From Caldilineaceae bacterium (GTDB lineage Bacteria; Chloroflexota; Anaerolineae; Caldilineales; Caldilineaceae), in assembly GCA_019637645.1 (NCBI GenBank), contig JAHBVH010000012.1, forward strand, positions 1-64,000: a stretch of 64,000 nt of DNA, written 5' to 3'. The position numbers and the translations under genes were made by a program. The notes beneath the pieces are model-generated. The model made no database searches, had not been told where the DNA came from, and saw only the letters and a list, made by a program, of their open reading frames with translations. This document shows positions 1 to 8,203 of this stretch, piece by piece; position 1 is the stretch's first letter, and each line of letters opens with the position of its first letter.

Positions 1-449
1 CCGCTGCGCACCAGGTCGTCCAGGGCGCGCAGCGTTTCCTCAATCGGCGTGCTGGGGTCGGGCGAATGCACCTGATAGAGATCGATATAGTCGGTTTGCA
101 GATGTTCCAGGCTTTCCTGTAGATCCTGCTCAATATCAGCCGGAGCCAGCCGGGGAATGTGCATGGTCGCGAGGTCGGGGTGGGCCCCCTTGGTGCCGAT
201 CAAGATCTGCTGGCGATTGCCCCGCGCTTTCATCCACGCGCCCAAGGTCCGCTCGCTGATACTGCGGGGCAGATCGGGCACCCAGTTGCCATAGACATGG
301 GCAGTGTCCAAGAAATTACCCCCCTGCGCGACAAAGGCATCTAACAACGTAAAAGCTTCGGCTTGGGGAATGCTGGTGCCAAAGCTGCCTGTCCCCAAGC
401 AGAGCGCCGAGGGTGTCAGATCGGTGTTACCTATCCGTACTTGCTTCAT
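1..449 (-). CDS. Aldo/keto reductase, N-terminal part (cut by window edge)
   Basis: The frame opens at an ATG (447-449) and stays open to the left edge, giving about 149 residues. The protein begins MKQVRIGNTDL and contains LCLGTGSFG, NFLDTAHVYG, a Lys in the ILIGTKG stretch and IDLYQVHSPDP. These match the NADPH-dependent aldo/keto reductase barrel: the Asp and Tyr of the DTAHVYG motif and the later Lys are usual active-site residues. The family reduces aldehydes, ketones or sugars in the cytosol; the substrate cannot be told. The gene stands alone here, with a hairpin and a membrane-protein gene upstream. About half of the usual 310-330 residues is visible. Confidence 0.88.
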   Translation of the reverse strand, partial: MKQVRIGNTDLTPSALCLGTGSFGTSIPQAEAFTLLDAFVAQGGNFLDTAHVYGNWVPDLPRSISERTLGAWMKARGNRQQILIGTKGAHPDLATMHIPRLAPADIEQDLQESLEHLQTDYIDLYQVHSPDPSTPIEETLRALDDLVRS

Positions 450-619
450 GATGTTGAACTTCCTCTTATTACTGGGTAAGCGGGCTGGGTAAGCGCGTGC
501 AGGATGGGTAAGAGTATAGACGGAATAGCATCCTGATGCAATCAGACGATACGGAAAAACAAACGCGAAGGAACAAGCAACCTAGCTAGTGCAGCCTGAT
601 TATAGTCTGCTTGAGCGGG

Positions 620-668
620 GCTTCTACTGCCAGCCACAGGGCTTCAGCCTATGGCTGGCAGTAGAAGC
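620..668. terminator. Long perfect hairpin between two minus-strand genes
   Basis: Two 17-bp arms, 620-636 and 652-668 (GCTTCTACTGCCAGCCA and its complement), flank a 15-bp loop. There is no T run, so it may be a rho-independent-like terminator for the membrane-protein gene at 671-1198 or a small repeat. The arm ends only a few bases past that gene's stop codon. Confidence 0.5.
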
Positions 669-670
669 AT

Positions 671-1198
671 CTAGTCTGTACGTGCCATCACAATCAGGTG
701 GCGATAGAACTTCAAAAAGCCCGTGAAGATCAACACCGAGCCCAAGACATTAAAGGCCACGCGCAGCCAGTGGAGCATTTCAAATTCAGCAGCTGTCTGG
801 CGTAAAAATTCTGCCGAGTGGACAGCCGCTCCTTCGATAAACATGACCGTATTGCGTGGCCAGAAGAGGGTCATTGACGCCACTCCCTCGCCAATGAGCA
901 TGAGCAGGCTGCCCAAGACCCAGTAGCGCGCCGAGGGCACACGCCAACTCAAGAGTACCGAAACGATCCCTGTTACCCAACTGAGAAAGCCCAGCGGTGG
1001 GAAGAAATCACTGGGGGCCCGCACCGACATGAAGTCGAGCGCCACAGCAAAGGACGCTGGCGGATCGTGGAAGATATTGGGATAGATCATCCAAGTCTCC
1101 AAAACAATACTCCCCAACAAGATCATCAGCACCCAGAGATAGATCAATAACACGCCAAAGGTAATTCGCTTTAGGTTCATGGTTCTTTGCCTTATCAA
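671..1198 (-). CDS. Small four-helix membrane protein, DUF1772-like
   Basis: The 175-residue product has about four hydrophobic segments: near residues 10-32, 60-85, 88-112 and 145-165. It also has a conserved-looking ending, HWLRVAFNVLGSVLIFTGF. Size, topology and this ending resemble DUF1772 / anthrone-oxygenase-like membrane proteins, but no catalytic motif is clear, so the family call is tentative. A second possible start is the Met at residue 7 (MNLKRITFG). It lies just downstream of another small membrane-protein gene on the same strand (1224-1631), with a 25-bp gap, so the two are probably co-transcribed. Confidence 0.6.
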   Translation of the reverse strand: MIRQRTMNLKRITFGVLLIYLWVLMILLGSIVLETWMIYPNIFHDPPASFAVALDFMSVRAPSDFFPPLGFLSWVTGIVSVLLSWRVPSARYWVLGSLLMLIGEGVASMTLFWPRNTVMFIEGAAVHSAEFLRQTAAEFEMLHWLRVAFNVLGSVLIFTGFLKFYRHLIVMARTD

Positions 1199-1223
1199 AA
1201 ATTCTAGAAAACGTTAGCTTCCG

Positions 1224-1631
1224 TTACTGCCGCGCTGCCGACGTACCCGCCAAGGGGCGAACAGCCAAGGCAACGACGCCGACCAACCCGCCCCACAGGG
1301 CGTTGGTGATCAAGACCGCGATCAGCGCCCATGGATGGGTGATGGGGCCACTGAGGCTCCCTGTCAGCAGGGGAGAAAGCACGGCACTAATGACAATCGC
1401 GAAAAGGCCATAGGTCAGGCCCGTACAAATCAGTGTTAAGAGCGGTTTGCGCACCCGCGTCCAGACAACAATCGCCAGCCAAGCAACCGAGATAAGTACG
1501 GTCACAAAGAGTGGGCCGAAAGGTCGCCCTAGTCCATCCATCACGCCGGTCATATTGAGCAAGGGCCGCACAAGGGCCAACGCGCCCAACCCAATGATGA
1601 GGGGCCAGTGGAGGTGATTCAATCGCTTCAT
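1224..1631 (-). CDS. Small membrane protein of unknown function
   Basis: I chose the ATG at 1631 (MKRLNHLHWP) because GAAGG lies eight bases before it; the frame continues 18 codons upstream without a better site. The 135-residue product has about four hydrophobic segments with short polar loops and no recognised catalytic motif. It ends in a short basic tail (VRPLAGTSAARQ). I do not recognise the family. It is first in a probable two-gene unit with the membrane protein at 671-1198, and is transcribed away from the histidine kinase gene at 1846. Confidence 0.55.
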   Translation of the reverse strand: MKRLNHLHWPLIIGLGALALVRPLLNMTGVMDGLGRPFGPLFVTVLISVAWLAIVVWTRVRKPLLTLICTGLTYGLFAIVISAVLSPLLTGSLSGPITHPWALIAVLITNALWGGLVGVVALAVRPLAGTSAARQ

Positions 1632-1810
1632 CTTGGTACCTTCTTTTTTTACATTTTCAGCAATACCGAGAGCCAGCATTGCCAACGTTCATGGCTCTAT
1701 CCTATACCAGAGTCCCTAGCTTGCCATCGGCCCCTAGGCGTCATTGACTGTCGTCTGGTGTGGACAATGGCATACCTTGCTAAGCGACCAAGCTGTCGCT
1801 TGCTGACGTA

Positions 1811-1839
1811 TAGACAGATTGGCGGGAAGCCTTTATACT
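1811..1839 (+). promoter_or_regulatory. Sigma-70-like promoter giving a leaderless kinase mRNA
   Basis: TAGACA (1811-1816) and TATACT (1834-1839) are separated by exactly 17 bp. The expected transcription start falls at about 1846, which is the A of the kinase ATG, and no Shine-Dalgarno sequence precedes that ATG. The mRNA is therefore probably leaderless. Confidence 0.6.
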
Positions 1840-1845
1840 GCACCT

Positions 1846-3030
1846 ATGCATGTGGTAGATGAACAGCGAAAGCAGCAAAAACAAACAGAGCAGGTCCCAG
1901 ATTGGGTGCTAGACCTGCTGCTTGGCGTGGCGGTCACGTTAGTCGTGGCTTTGGTCATTAGCGCCGATCAGGGAGGCGGGCAAGACCCCGATGCTATTGC
2001 CTATTTGTTTGCTTGTGGCTTTGGCGCGCTCATGCTCATCCGCCGCCGTTTTCCGGTGGCTGTTCTCGTGGTCACCATGTTCTGGCTCTTTGCCTATTAC
2101 ATTGCTGATTATCCTGCCATTGGCTTGGCCGTGCCGGTGGCTGCAGCCCTCTATTCGGCGACCGAACGCGGGCATCTGGCAGCAGCCATTTTGGTCAGTC
2201 TCCTCTTGATTGGCGTCTCGACCTATTTTCGCCTAGCCGAAGGCCAGTCGGCGGCCTATCTTTTGGGCTATGAGTTAGTAACGACGGTGACGCTTATGGC
2301 GGCGGCCATTGCCTTGGGCGACAGCACTCGCGCGCGGCGAGCTTTGCGGGCAGAGCAGGAGCAGACGGCGCGGCTGATCGAGCAGGAACATGCCTATCGT
2401 GCCGAGCAGCGTGTGCAAGCCGAGCGGGTGCGCATGGCACGCGACCTGCATGATGTGATCGGCCACAGTATCTCGATCATCTCGCTCCATGCCGATGTGG
2501 CACGGGAGGCGATTGGGCATAATGATGCAGAAGTACGCCAAGCGCTCACCCACATTCGTACGGCGAGTTCGGCGACCATGCGCGAACTACGTGCGACAGT
2601 CAAGTTGCTGCGCAATCCTGATCAAGCCAAACCGGGGCGCGCCACCTCCTCGTTGACTAATTTGGCAACGCTGGTGGAAAATGCAACGAGCAGTGGCTTA
2701 CAGATCGCAGTTCAGCAGAACGGGCTAATCGACCAAGTACCGGCCACAGTCGATACCGCCGCCTATCGCATCGTCCAAGAAGCGCTCACCAACATCATTC
2801 GCCATGCCAATGCCAGCCAAGTTTGGCTCACCATCACCGCGACTACGGAAACACTCCAGGTGGAGATTCGCGACAATGGGTGCGCCCCATCGGTCACCGT
2901 CCAGCCGGGCAGTGGCATCACTGGCATGACCGAACGGGCGCGGCTCTTGCGCGGTCAGCTCACCGCGCAGCCAAACCCAAGCGGCGGGTTTACTGTTTAT
3001 GCCATGCTTCCAATCGAGGAGGATCTATGA
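1846..3030 (+). CDS. Membrane sensor histidine kinase, NarL/DesK type
   Basis: The 394-residue kinase starts at the ATG at 1846 (MHVVDEQRK); the frame runs further back but without a start site. Residues 15-160 hold about five membrane segments. The HisKA_3 dimerisation domain follows, with the phosphorylated His at residue 202 in MARDLHDVIGH. A HATPase domain has the N box VQEALTNIIRHA and the G boxes IRDNG and GSGITGMTERARL. It should autophosphorylate in response to a membrane or envelope signal and pass phosphate to the regulator encoded next. The genes overlap by four bases (ATGA), so they are translationally coupled. There is no obvious extracellular sensor domain, as in LiaS/DesK-like kinases. 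Confidence 0.9.
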   Translation: MHVVDEQRKQQKQTEQVPDWVLDLLLGVAVTLVVALVISADQGGGQDPDAIAYLFACGFGALMLIRRRFPVAVLVVTMFWLFAYYIADYPAIGLAVPVAAALYSATERGHLAAAILVSLLLIGVSTYFRLAEGQSAAYLLGYELVTTVTLMAAAIALGDSTRARRALRAEQEQTARLIEQEHAYRAEQRVQAERVRMARDLHDVIGHSISIISLHADVAREAIGHNDAEVRQALTHIRTASSATMRELRATVKLLRNPDQAKPGRATSSLTNLATLVENATSSGLQIAVQQNGLIDQVPATVDTAAYRIVQEALTNIIRHANASQVWLTITATTETLQVEIRDNGCAPSVTVQPGSGITGMTERARLLRGQLTAQPNPSGGFTVYAMLPIEEDL

Positions 3031-3692
3031 TTGCGGTTGTCCTTGTCGATGATCAAGCATTGGTTCGCACGGGACTCCGCACGCTATTGGAACGCGACCC
3101 CGAGATTCAGGTCGTTGGTGAGGCCGAGGGTGGTCATCAGGGGGTGCGGCTGGTACAGCAGACCAGGCCGAATGTGGTGTTGATGGATATTCGCATGCCA
3201 GGGATGGATGGGCTGACCGCGGCCCGTCAGATCATCGATGACCCACGGCTCAACGCAACCAAAGTCGTTATGCTAACGACCTTTGACGAGGATGAGGATA
3301 TTCAGGAAGCGATTTACATTGGGGCGGCTGGCTATCTACTCAAAGATATTGCACCCGAAGAATTGCGCCGGGCGGTCCATGTCGTTGCCAGAGGTGAAGC
3401 GCTCTTGTCACCGTCGATCACGCGGCGGGTAATGCAACAACTAGCCGCGACCGCGGGTAGCGCCAATCCCCAATTGGTAGCGGACCTCACCGAACGGGAG
3501 CGCGAGGTGCTGCACCATATTGGGCTAGGGGAATCCAATGAAGAAATTGCCCACAGCCTCACCATTAGTCCCGCTACGGCGCGCACCTACGTCAGCCGCC
3601 TTCTCAGCAAACTCGCCGCCCGTGACCGTTCCCAGCTGGTGATCTTGGCCTATGAAAGCGGCCTGATCACACCCGGCCAGCATCCACGATAG
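3027..3692 (+). CDS. NarL/FixJ-family response regulator
   Basis: The start ATG (3027) overlaps the kinase stop, with GAGGAGG at 3016-3022 as ribosome site; the long upstream extension of this frame overlaps the kinase and is not real. The 221-residue protein has a receiver domain with the acidic pair VDDQ near residue 8, the phosphoacceptor Asp54 in VVLMDIRMPG, Thr in MLTTFD and Lys in YLLKD. A LuxR-type helix-turn-helix ends the protein (LTEREREVLHHIG ... TARTYVSRLLSKL). It is a DNA-binding partner of the adjacent kinase. Its targets are unknown; no divergent transporter genes flank it. Confidence 0.92.
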   Translation: MIAVVLVDDQALVRTGLRTLLERDPEIQVVGEAEGGHQGVRLVQQTRPNVVLMDIRMPGMDGLTAARQIIDDPRLNATKVVMLTTFDEDEDIQEAIYIGAAGYLLKDIAPEELRRAVHVVARGEALLSPSITRRVMQQLAATAGSANPQLVADLTEREREVLHHIGLGESNEEIAHSLTISPATARTYVSRLLSKLAARDRSQLVILAYESGLITPGQHPR

Positions 3693-3734
3693 GGAACAGT
3701 GGTTGGCAAGAAAAGGGGACGCGGATAAACGCGG

Positions 3735-3766
3735 AGGGACGCGGATTTATTTTTATCCGCGTCCCT
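3735..3766. terminator. Bidirectional terminator
   Basis: Twelve-base arms 3735-3746 and 3755-3766 (AGGGACGCGGAT and complement) enclose an eight-base T-rich loop, between convergent genes. A further direct copy of GGGACGCGGAT lies just before it (from 3716). Confidence 0.6.
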
Positions 3767-3782
3767 TATCCTTCTTCCGGCC

Positions 3783-4802
3783 CTACACCGCGCGCAGGCC
3801 ACGACCGGTTAGCAGGTAGAGGGCAAAGGTGGGAGCCCAGTGAGAGACCATGTAGTCCGGGTGCAAGGCATCGGGCAGGCCCAAGGTACGGTGTTGGGTT
3901 GCCAAGGTCAGCAATTCGGCGTGGCGAGGATCGTCAACCGCCAACGCCCGGGCAATCCCTTCGAGCATCCACGCCCGGCTAATATTCAAGCCAGAATAGT
4001 GTGAGAGTTGCCCATCAGCAAAATCAACCACATTGACAGGTGCGAGGCGCGTCGCCAACGGGGTCGTGGGATCATCACCAAGAAACGCGGTTAGCCATTC
4101 GGCAAATTCAGCCTGTGGCAACACGCGGCGCATGAGATCCGCTTCGGCCAGCGCGGGTGACAGAAAGTCGGTGCCAGAGGGCTCATAGGCCAAGGGTGCC
4201 TGGCGATCCGCCAGGTAAAAGCGCCGCGCGCCTTGGCCGATCAGGTCGATCAACGGCTGGTCGCCAGCGGTGTGGGCCCAATCGAGCGCCAGCCCCAACG
4301 AGAAAGCGCTTTGGTTATGCAAACCAGTGCGGACGGGGTAGGGCAACCGCGTGACATAGGCGCGGAAGCGTTCGGCAGCATGGCTTTCCAACGGGGCCAA
4401 CACCGCGCGCCACCGCTGGGCAGCTGCCGTCGTCTGTTCCCGCAGCTCAACCATGAGTTGGAGCAACCAAGCCATCCCATAGGGCATCTCAAAGCTAGGC
4501 CGCTGCCGCACATAGTCTACTTCCACCGCGACCTTTTCCGCCATGAAACTTTGATCCAAAGCGGCTTGCGCGGCTACAGCAAAGGGCGCAACTGGGTAGA
4601 GCCGCAACGCGCGTACTAATTGCCAATGACAATGCACCGCTGAATGCCAGTCATAGCAACCAAAAAAGACCGGATGTAACGCCTGGGGCGACACCAGCGC
4701 GGCCGCCTCGCCCCACTGATGTTGAATGCCATTCGGATATTCCCGGTGCAAATTCCCAATCGTCACCGGCACCACTTGTTCTACGAGTTGTCGTGTATCC
4801 AT
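3783..4802 (-). CDS. DUF2891 family protein
   Basis: The 339-residue protein opens MDTRQLVEQVVPVT and has the family's typical HPVFFGCYDWHSAVHCHW segment near residues 42-60, followed by a helical body (YGMAWLLQLMVELR, NQSAFSLGLALDWA) and a C-terminal HPDYMVSHWAPTFALYLLTG. DUF2891 proteins are cytosolic or secreted alpha/alpha-barrel-like proteins of unknown activity. The conserved His, Asp and Trp residues suggest an enzyme, but none is proven. There is no signal peptide. It is followed by a terminator shared with the response-regulator gene. Its upstream region is the 14-bp tandem repeat at 4806-4931, which ends four bases from the start codon. Confidence 0.85.
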   Translation of the reverse strand: MDTRQLVEQVVPVTIGNLHREYPNGIQHQWGEAAALVSPQALHPVFFGCYDWHSAVHCHWQLVRALRLYPVAPFAVAAQAALDQSFMAEKVAVEVDYVRQRPSFEMPYGMAWLLQLMVELREQTTAAAQRWRAVLAPLESHAAERFRAYVTRLPYPVRTGLHNQSAFSLGLALDWAHTAGDQPLIDLIGQGARRFYLADRQAPLAYEPSGTDFLSPALAEADLMRRVLPQAEFAEWLTAFLGDDPTTPLATRLAPVNVVDFADGQLSHYSGLNISRAWMLEGIARALAVDDPRHAELLTLATQHRTLGLPDALHPDYMVSHWAPTFALYLLTGRGLRAV

Positions 4803-4805
4803 TCT

Positions 4806-4931
4806 GTCATTGGTCCTTTGTCATTGGTCACTTGTCATTGGTCACTTGTCATTGGTCACTTGTCATTGGTCACTTGTCATTGGTCACTTGTTATTGGTCA
4901 CTTGTCATTGGTCACTTGTCATTGGTCATTA
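4806..4931. repeat. Tandem repeat, nine copies of a 14-bp unit
   Basis: The unit GTCATTGGTCACTT repeats nine times without gaps, with small changes in the first, seventh and last copies. It fills most of the space between the DUF2891 start and the AzlC stop. The long open frames in it (repeats of VIGHLSLVTCHW) are by-products of the repeat, not genes. Confidence 0.95.
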
Positions 4932-4960
4932 ATTGTTATCCATTGATTATTGATTATTAG

Positions 4961-5716
4961 CTAGGTCCTTGGCAACGAATCTCTATCCTCGACAAGAAAG
5001 CCAACGCCGATCGCCACGGTGATTGCCGTCACCAAGCCCAACTTCAGCGGCATGGTAAGGGTGATTAAAACAACAATGCCAGCAACCAACGCGGTGATCG
5101 CGGTGGCGCGGTCGGTGAGCGCGGGGATCACGATGGCAATAAAGGTGAGCGGCATGGCAAAATCCAGCGACCAAGCGGCAGGGATCTGTGCACCGAGGAA
5201 GACACCCACCGCCGTACTCAACTGCCAACCAATCCACAGCGTCAGCCCTGTGCCCAGAAAGTACCAGTGGTCGTAGCGCTTGACACCGCTCCCCGGTTGG
5301 CGATAGCGGGCAATCACCACCGCGTAGGCTTCGTCGGTCAGCAAATAGGCCAGCCCCGCCTGCCACGGCCAGGCCAATGGCTGTAAGTAGGGGGCAAGCG
5401 ACGCGCTATACAACACATGGCGCAGATTCACAATTACCGCCGTGAGAAAAATGACCAGTAGCGGCGCTTGGGCCTGCAACAATTGCGTGGTGATAAACTG
5501 GGCAGACCCGGCAAACACAAGCGATGACATCGCTTGCGCCAGGGTGAGCGGCAGGCCCGCTTGGACAGCCAGCACGCCGTAGATCAAACCAAAAGGGAGA
5601 GCCCCCACCAACAACGGCGCCACCGCGATCGCACCGGCCAACCAGGCTTGCCCGCGCGTGGGGCGTGGCGCGGCTGGTTCCAGCGGATGCGCCGACGTTT
5701 CTATTTCTATTGCCAT
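4961..5716 (-). CDS. AzlC-family amino-acid exporter subunit
   Basis: I chose the ATG at 5716 (MAIEIETS) because GAGGAGGAA sits just before it; the frame extends 30 codons further but without a site. The 251-residue protein has a polar N-terminus, then the AzlC signature GALPFGLIYGVLAVQAGL, LVFAGSAQFI and IVNLRHVLYSASLAPYLQ, with six or seven membrane segments. AzlC works with the small protein AzlD to export branched-chain amino acids. No AzlD gene lies beside it. The divergent tetR gene starts 190 bp away, so TetR control is possible. Confidence 0.85.
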   Translation of the reverse strand: MAIEIETSAHPLEPAAPRPTRGQAWLAGAIAVAPLLVGALPFGLIYGVLAVQAGLPLTLAQAMSSLVFAGSAQFITTQLLQAQAPLLVIFLTAVIVNLRHVLYSASLAPYLQPLAWPWQAGLAYLLTDEAYAVVIARYRQPGSGVKRYDHWYFLGTGLTLWIGWQLSTAVGVFLGAQIPAAWSLDFAMPLTFIAIVIPALTDRATAITALVAGIVVLITLTMPLKLGLVTAITVAIGVGFLVEDRDSLPRT

Positions 5717-5839
5717 AATTCCTCCTCTCTTTTCGCAAAGGGCACCATCATCTGACTCTAGCAAAGCTCGGCTTCGCATGTCTTGTATGATCTTGCGCTC
5801 TTGCAAAGAAGCGCTGCCAGTGCTCTATCATTTTGCCGC

Positions 5840-5886
5840 TTGACAAGCAACAAAAACAGGATTACAATTCCGAACACAATTCGGAA
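5840..5886 (+). promoter_or_regulatory. tetR promoter overlapped by palindromic operator
   Basis: TTGACA (5840-5845) and TACAAT (5863-5868) have 17-bp spacing. The palindrome TTCCGAA-CACAA-TTCGGAA (5868-5886) begins on the last base of the -10 box, a position suited to repression. A 16-of-19 match to this palindrome lies at 6639-6657, before the DUF2214 gene. Confidence 0.75.
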
Positions 5887-5907
5887 AACAATAGATTATC
5901 AGGAATC

Positions 5908-6549
5908 ATGATCGAATCAACAAGTGAACTAAGCCCGCGCGAACGGCGGCACCAACGTACCCAACAGGCTATTATTGACGCGGCGCGACAGATCATCCGT
6001 GAGAGCGGGGTTGACACCCTCTCGATGCGCGCCATTGCCGACCGCATCGACTATAGCCCAGCCGGTCTTTACGAATATTTTGGCAGCAAAGAGGAGATCA
6101 TTGGCGCGGTTTGTGAACAAAGCTTTGAACGGCTTGCCCAACGGCTCCAACGGGTCGATCAAGCCTTACCACCAACCGAGTACCTGTTAGAACTAGGCAT
6201 GGCCTATATCGATTTTGCTGTTCATAATGCCGATTCCTTTTTGTTGATGTTTACCACGCTGCCCCTTTCCGGCACCCAAACCAAAGCAGAGCAAGCGGAA
6301 CAAACTGTAGTGACGGATGAACAGAACGCCTTTGGCATTTTATACCAAGGAATAGAGCGGTGTGTCCACGCAGGGATCTATCACCCCAAACCAGGCTTTG
6401 ACGTGCTAGAGATGACTTATGCTTCTTGGACACAGGTGCATGGGCTGGCGATGTTGCATATCACCAATGCGGCGCTCTTTCCGTTCGACTATACCACGGT
6501 AGAACGCGCAACCCTGCGCGCCTTTGGTGCAGGGTTGGCCCAAGCCTGA
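5908..6549 (+). CDS. TetR/AcrR-family repressor
   Basis: The start ATG (5908, MIESTSELSP) follows AGGAA. The 213-residue protein has a TetR N-terminal helix-turn-helix (residues about 15-62: QAIIDAARQIIRESG, LSMRAIADRIDYSPAGLYEYFGSKEEI). Its ligand domain contains TYASWTQVHGLAML, matching the W-x-x-VHG pattern of WHG/TetR_C_13-type domains. It probably represses its own gene through the palindrome at its promoter, and also the DUF2214 gene 190 bp downstream, which carries a near-identical palindrome. The inducer is not known. The divergent azlC is another possible target. Confidence 0.9.
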   Translation: MIESTSELSPRERRHQRTQQAIIDAARQIIRESGVDTLSMRAIADRIDYSPAGLYEYFGSKEEIIGAVCEQSFERLAQRLQRVDQALPPTEYLLELGMAYIDFAVHNADSFLLMFTTLPLSGTQTKAEQAEQTVVTDEQNAFGILYQGIERCVHAGIYHPKPGFDVLEMTYASWTQVHGLAMLHITNAALFPFDYTTVERATLRAFGAGLAQA

Positions 6550-6638
6550 ACGGATCAAGGGGAGCTATCCATCTATCCCCTAACACAGCGACGATGAGCC
6601 ACGCGGCCACTTGCCAAAGAGGCTCTTTTTTTACCCAA

Positions 6639-6685
6639 TACCGAACACCATTTGGAAACCATAGACTGTTAATAAACGGTACAAT
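6639..6685 (+). promoter_or_regulatory. Second TetR-type operator and -10 box before the DUF2214 gene
   Basis: TACCGAACACCATTTGGAA (6639-6657) matches the tetR operator in 16 of 19 positions with identical spacing, and the flanks also match (AAAC/CAATAGA versus AACC/ATAGA). A TACAAT box follows at 6680-6685. No good -35 hexamer is seen, so the operator may overlap it. Confidence 0.6.
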
Positions 6686-6742
6686 TGAAACAGCCGCGAA
6701 GATCAGACGTGATTACCGATCATTTTTATCAGGAGAAGACCT

Positions 6743-7204
6743 ATGCTATGGCTTGATGCGCTTTTGGCCTATACCCATTTCCTGTCTATTATCGCGGTGG
6801 TCGCGACGGTCTTGGCCGAAGCGATCCTTTGTCGCCCTGGCCTCAATCTGCTTTGGGTACAGCGGCTCACGCGGGTCGATCTACTTTATCTGGTCATGGC
6901 AATGCTTGCGCTGACCAGTGGGCTCCTCCGCCTTTTCTTTGGCATCAAAGGAGCAGCCTTCTATTATAACAACCCCGTATTTTGGGTGAAGATGGCGCTT
7001 TTTTTGGCCGTGGGGCTACTATCTATCATCCCAACGCTGCGCTTCCTCCGTTGGCAAAAGCAGCTGCGGGCAAACCCCACTGAGTCGATTGCGGATGGTG
7101 AAATTGCAGCGACAACACGGCTGATCTATGTGGAGCTGTTTTTGCTGGCGCTTATGCCATTGATGGGGGTCTTGATGGCGCGCGGCTTTGGGTATGGTTG
7201 GTAG
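6743..7204 (+). CDS. DUF2214 family membrane protein
   Basis: The ATG at 6743 follows AGGAGAAG. The 153-residue protein has four membrane segments. It carries DUF2214 features: LAYTHFLSIIAVVATVLAE at the start, RLTRVDLLYLVMA, LRLFFGIKGAAFYYNNPVFWVKM near residues 62-84, and a C-terminal LMPLMGVLMARGFGY. The His near residue 12 and several Arg/Glu residues inside helices recur in the family, but its function is unknown; four-helix proteins of this sort are sometimes proposed to bind haem. The operator at 6639-6657 puts it under the TetR regulator encoded just upstream. Confidence 0.85.
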   Translation: MLWLDALLAYTHFLSIIAVVATVLAEAILCRPGLNLLWVQRLTRVDLLYLVMAMLALTSGLLRLFFGIKGAAFYYNNPVFWVKMALFLAVGLLSIIPTLRFLRWQKQLRANPTESIADGEIAATTRLIYVELFLLALMPLMGVLMARGFGYGW

Positions 7205-7243
7205 GCATGGTGGGGAGATAGAAAACCTGACAGCTAGGGAAAT

Positions 7244-8098
7244 TCAGAAGGCACCGGTAGCGATTGACTCAGTATCCACATGTTTTGTATATTGGCCAGG
7301 GGGGACGCCGACAATCCGTTTAAAAGCGCGGGTCAGATGACTCTGGTCGGTAAAGCCGACGGCGAGCGCAACCTCGACAATGGGCAGACCCGCCAACAAG
7401 AGACGCTTGGCACGTTCTACCCGCAGTTGGTTGAGATAGGCATGCGGCGGCAGACCCAATGCCGCCTTAAAGCTGCGCAAGAGGTGGTAGGGACTGAGAT
7501 GGACAAGTTGGGTGAGTTCGGCCAGCGTCACATTCGTGGCGTAGTTGGCTTCTAGATAATCGACAATCATCTGCAAGTGACTAGGGCTGGCCTTGGCTGG
7601 CAGGGCCGCGCGGGGAGCATCCGCATGCCGCGTAATGAGATTCGTCAGAAAAGCCAGCCAACGCGCTTCCCGTTCTAGCACCGATAACCCAGCCTCGAGA
7701 TCTCTATGCAATTGGATACACTGCTGGGCCAATGGCGCATCCTGAATAACCGGCGCGCCAAAGAAAGGATAGCCCCGCGGGGCATCCGCCAAAGTCGATG
7801 CCGCGGCTTGGAGTTGAGCCGCGGCCGGGTAGAGCATACGATAGCTCCAGCCCACGGCAGTCATGGCTTGTCCCGTGTGCAGCTCGCCCGGCTGCACCAC
7901 CACAAGGCTCCCGGCCCCGGCCACATGGGTGGCACGCCGATACGCAAAAGTTTCGGCCCCGCGTTCGATCACCCCAATAGCATAGCCTTCGTGCATATGG
8001 GGGACAAACGCGTGGGTGACGTAAGTGGCATGGAGCAGTTCTAGATCGCCAAGGGCCTGATCATGCCAAAATTTGGTCTTTTCTACCAATGGTTGCAT
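7244..8098 (-). CDS. AraC-family regulator with N-terminal cupin domain
   Basis: The 284-residue protein has an N-terminal AraC-binding cupin (HAFVPHMHEGYAIGVIERGAE, residues about 27-50, then PGELHTGQ). A double helix-turn-helix lies at about residues 185-275: LAELTQLVHLSPYHLLRSFK, then IVEVALAVGFTDQSHLTRAF and KRIVGVPPGQY. It should bind DNA in response to a small ligand held by the cupin. No metabolic gene adjoins it: the neighbours are a DUF2214 gene convergent to it and a methyltransferase gene upstream. The target is therefore unknown. Confidence 0.9.
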   Translation of the reverse strand: MQPLVEKTKFWHDQALGDLELLHATYVTHAFVPHMHEGYAIGVIERGAETFAYRRATHVAGAGSLVVVQPGELHTGQAMTAVGWSYRMLYPAAAQLQAAASTLADAPRGYPFFGAPVIQDAPLAQQCIQLHRDLEAGLSVLEREARWLAFLTNLITRHADAPRAALPAKASPSHLQMIVDYLEANYATNVTLAELTQLVHLSPYHLLRSFKAALGLPPHAYLNQLRVERAKRLLLAGLPIVEVALAVGFTDQSHLTRAFKRIVGVPPGQYTKHVDTESIATGAF

Positions 8099-8203
8099 AG
8101 GGTTACCAGGGTGAGAGAGGCGCGAATAGCCCGGTAAATCCGCGTAAATCCGCGTTTACCTGCGTCCCCCATAGGTTCCTCACGACGAAACTACCCAGCT
8201 TGC

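Noticed and set aside
4806..4931. CRISPR array
   Set aside because: The repeat units are contiguous with no spacers, and no cas genes are present.
4719..4946. Long open frames with repeated VIGHLSLVTCHW
   Set aside because: They are produced by the 14-bp tandem repeat in several frames and have no ribosome site.
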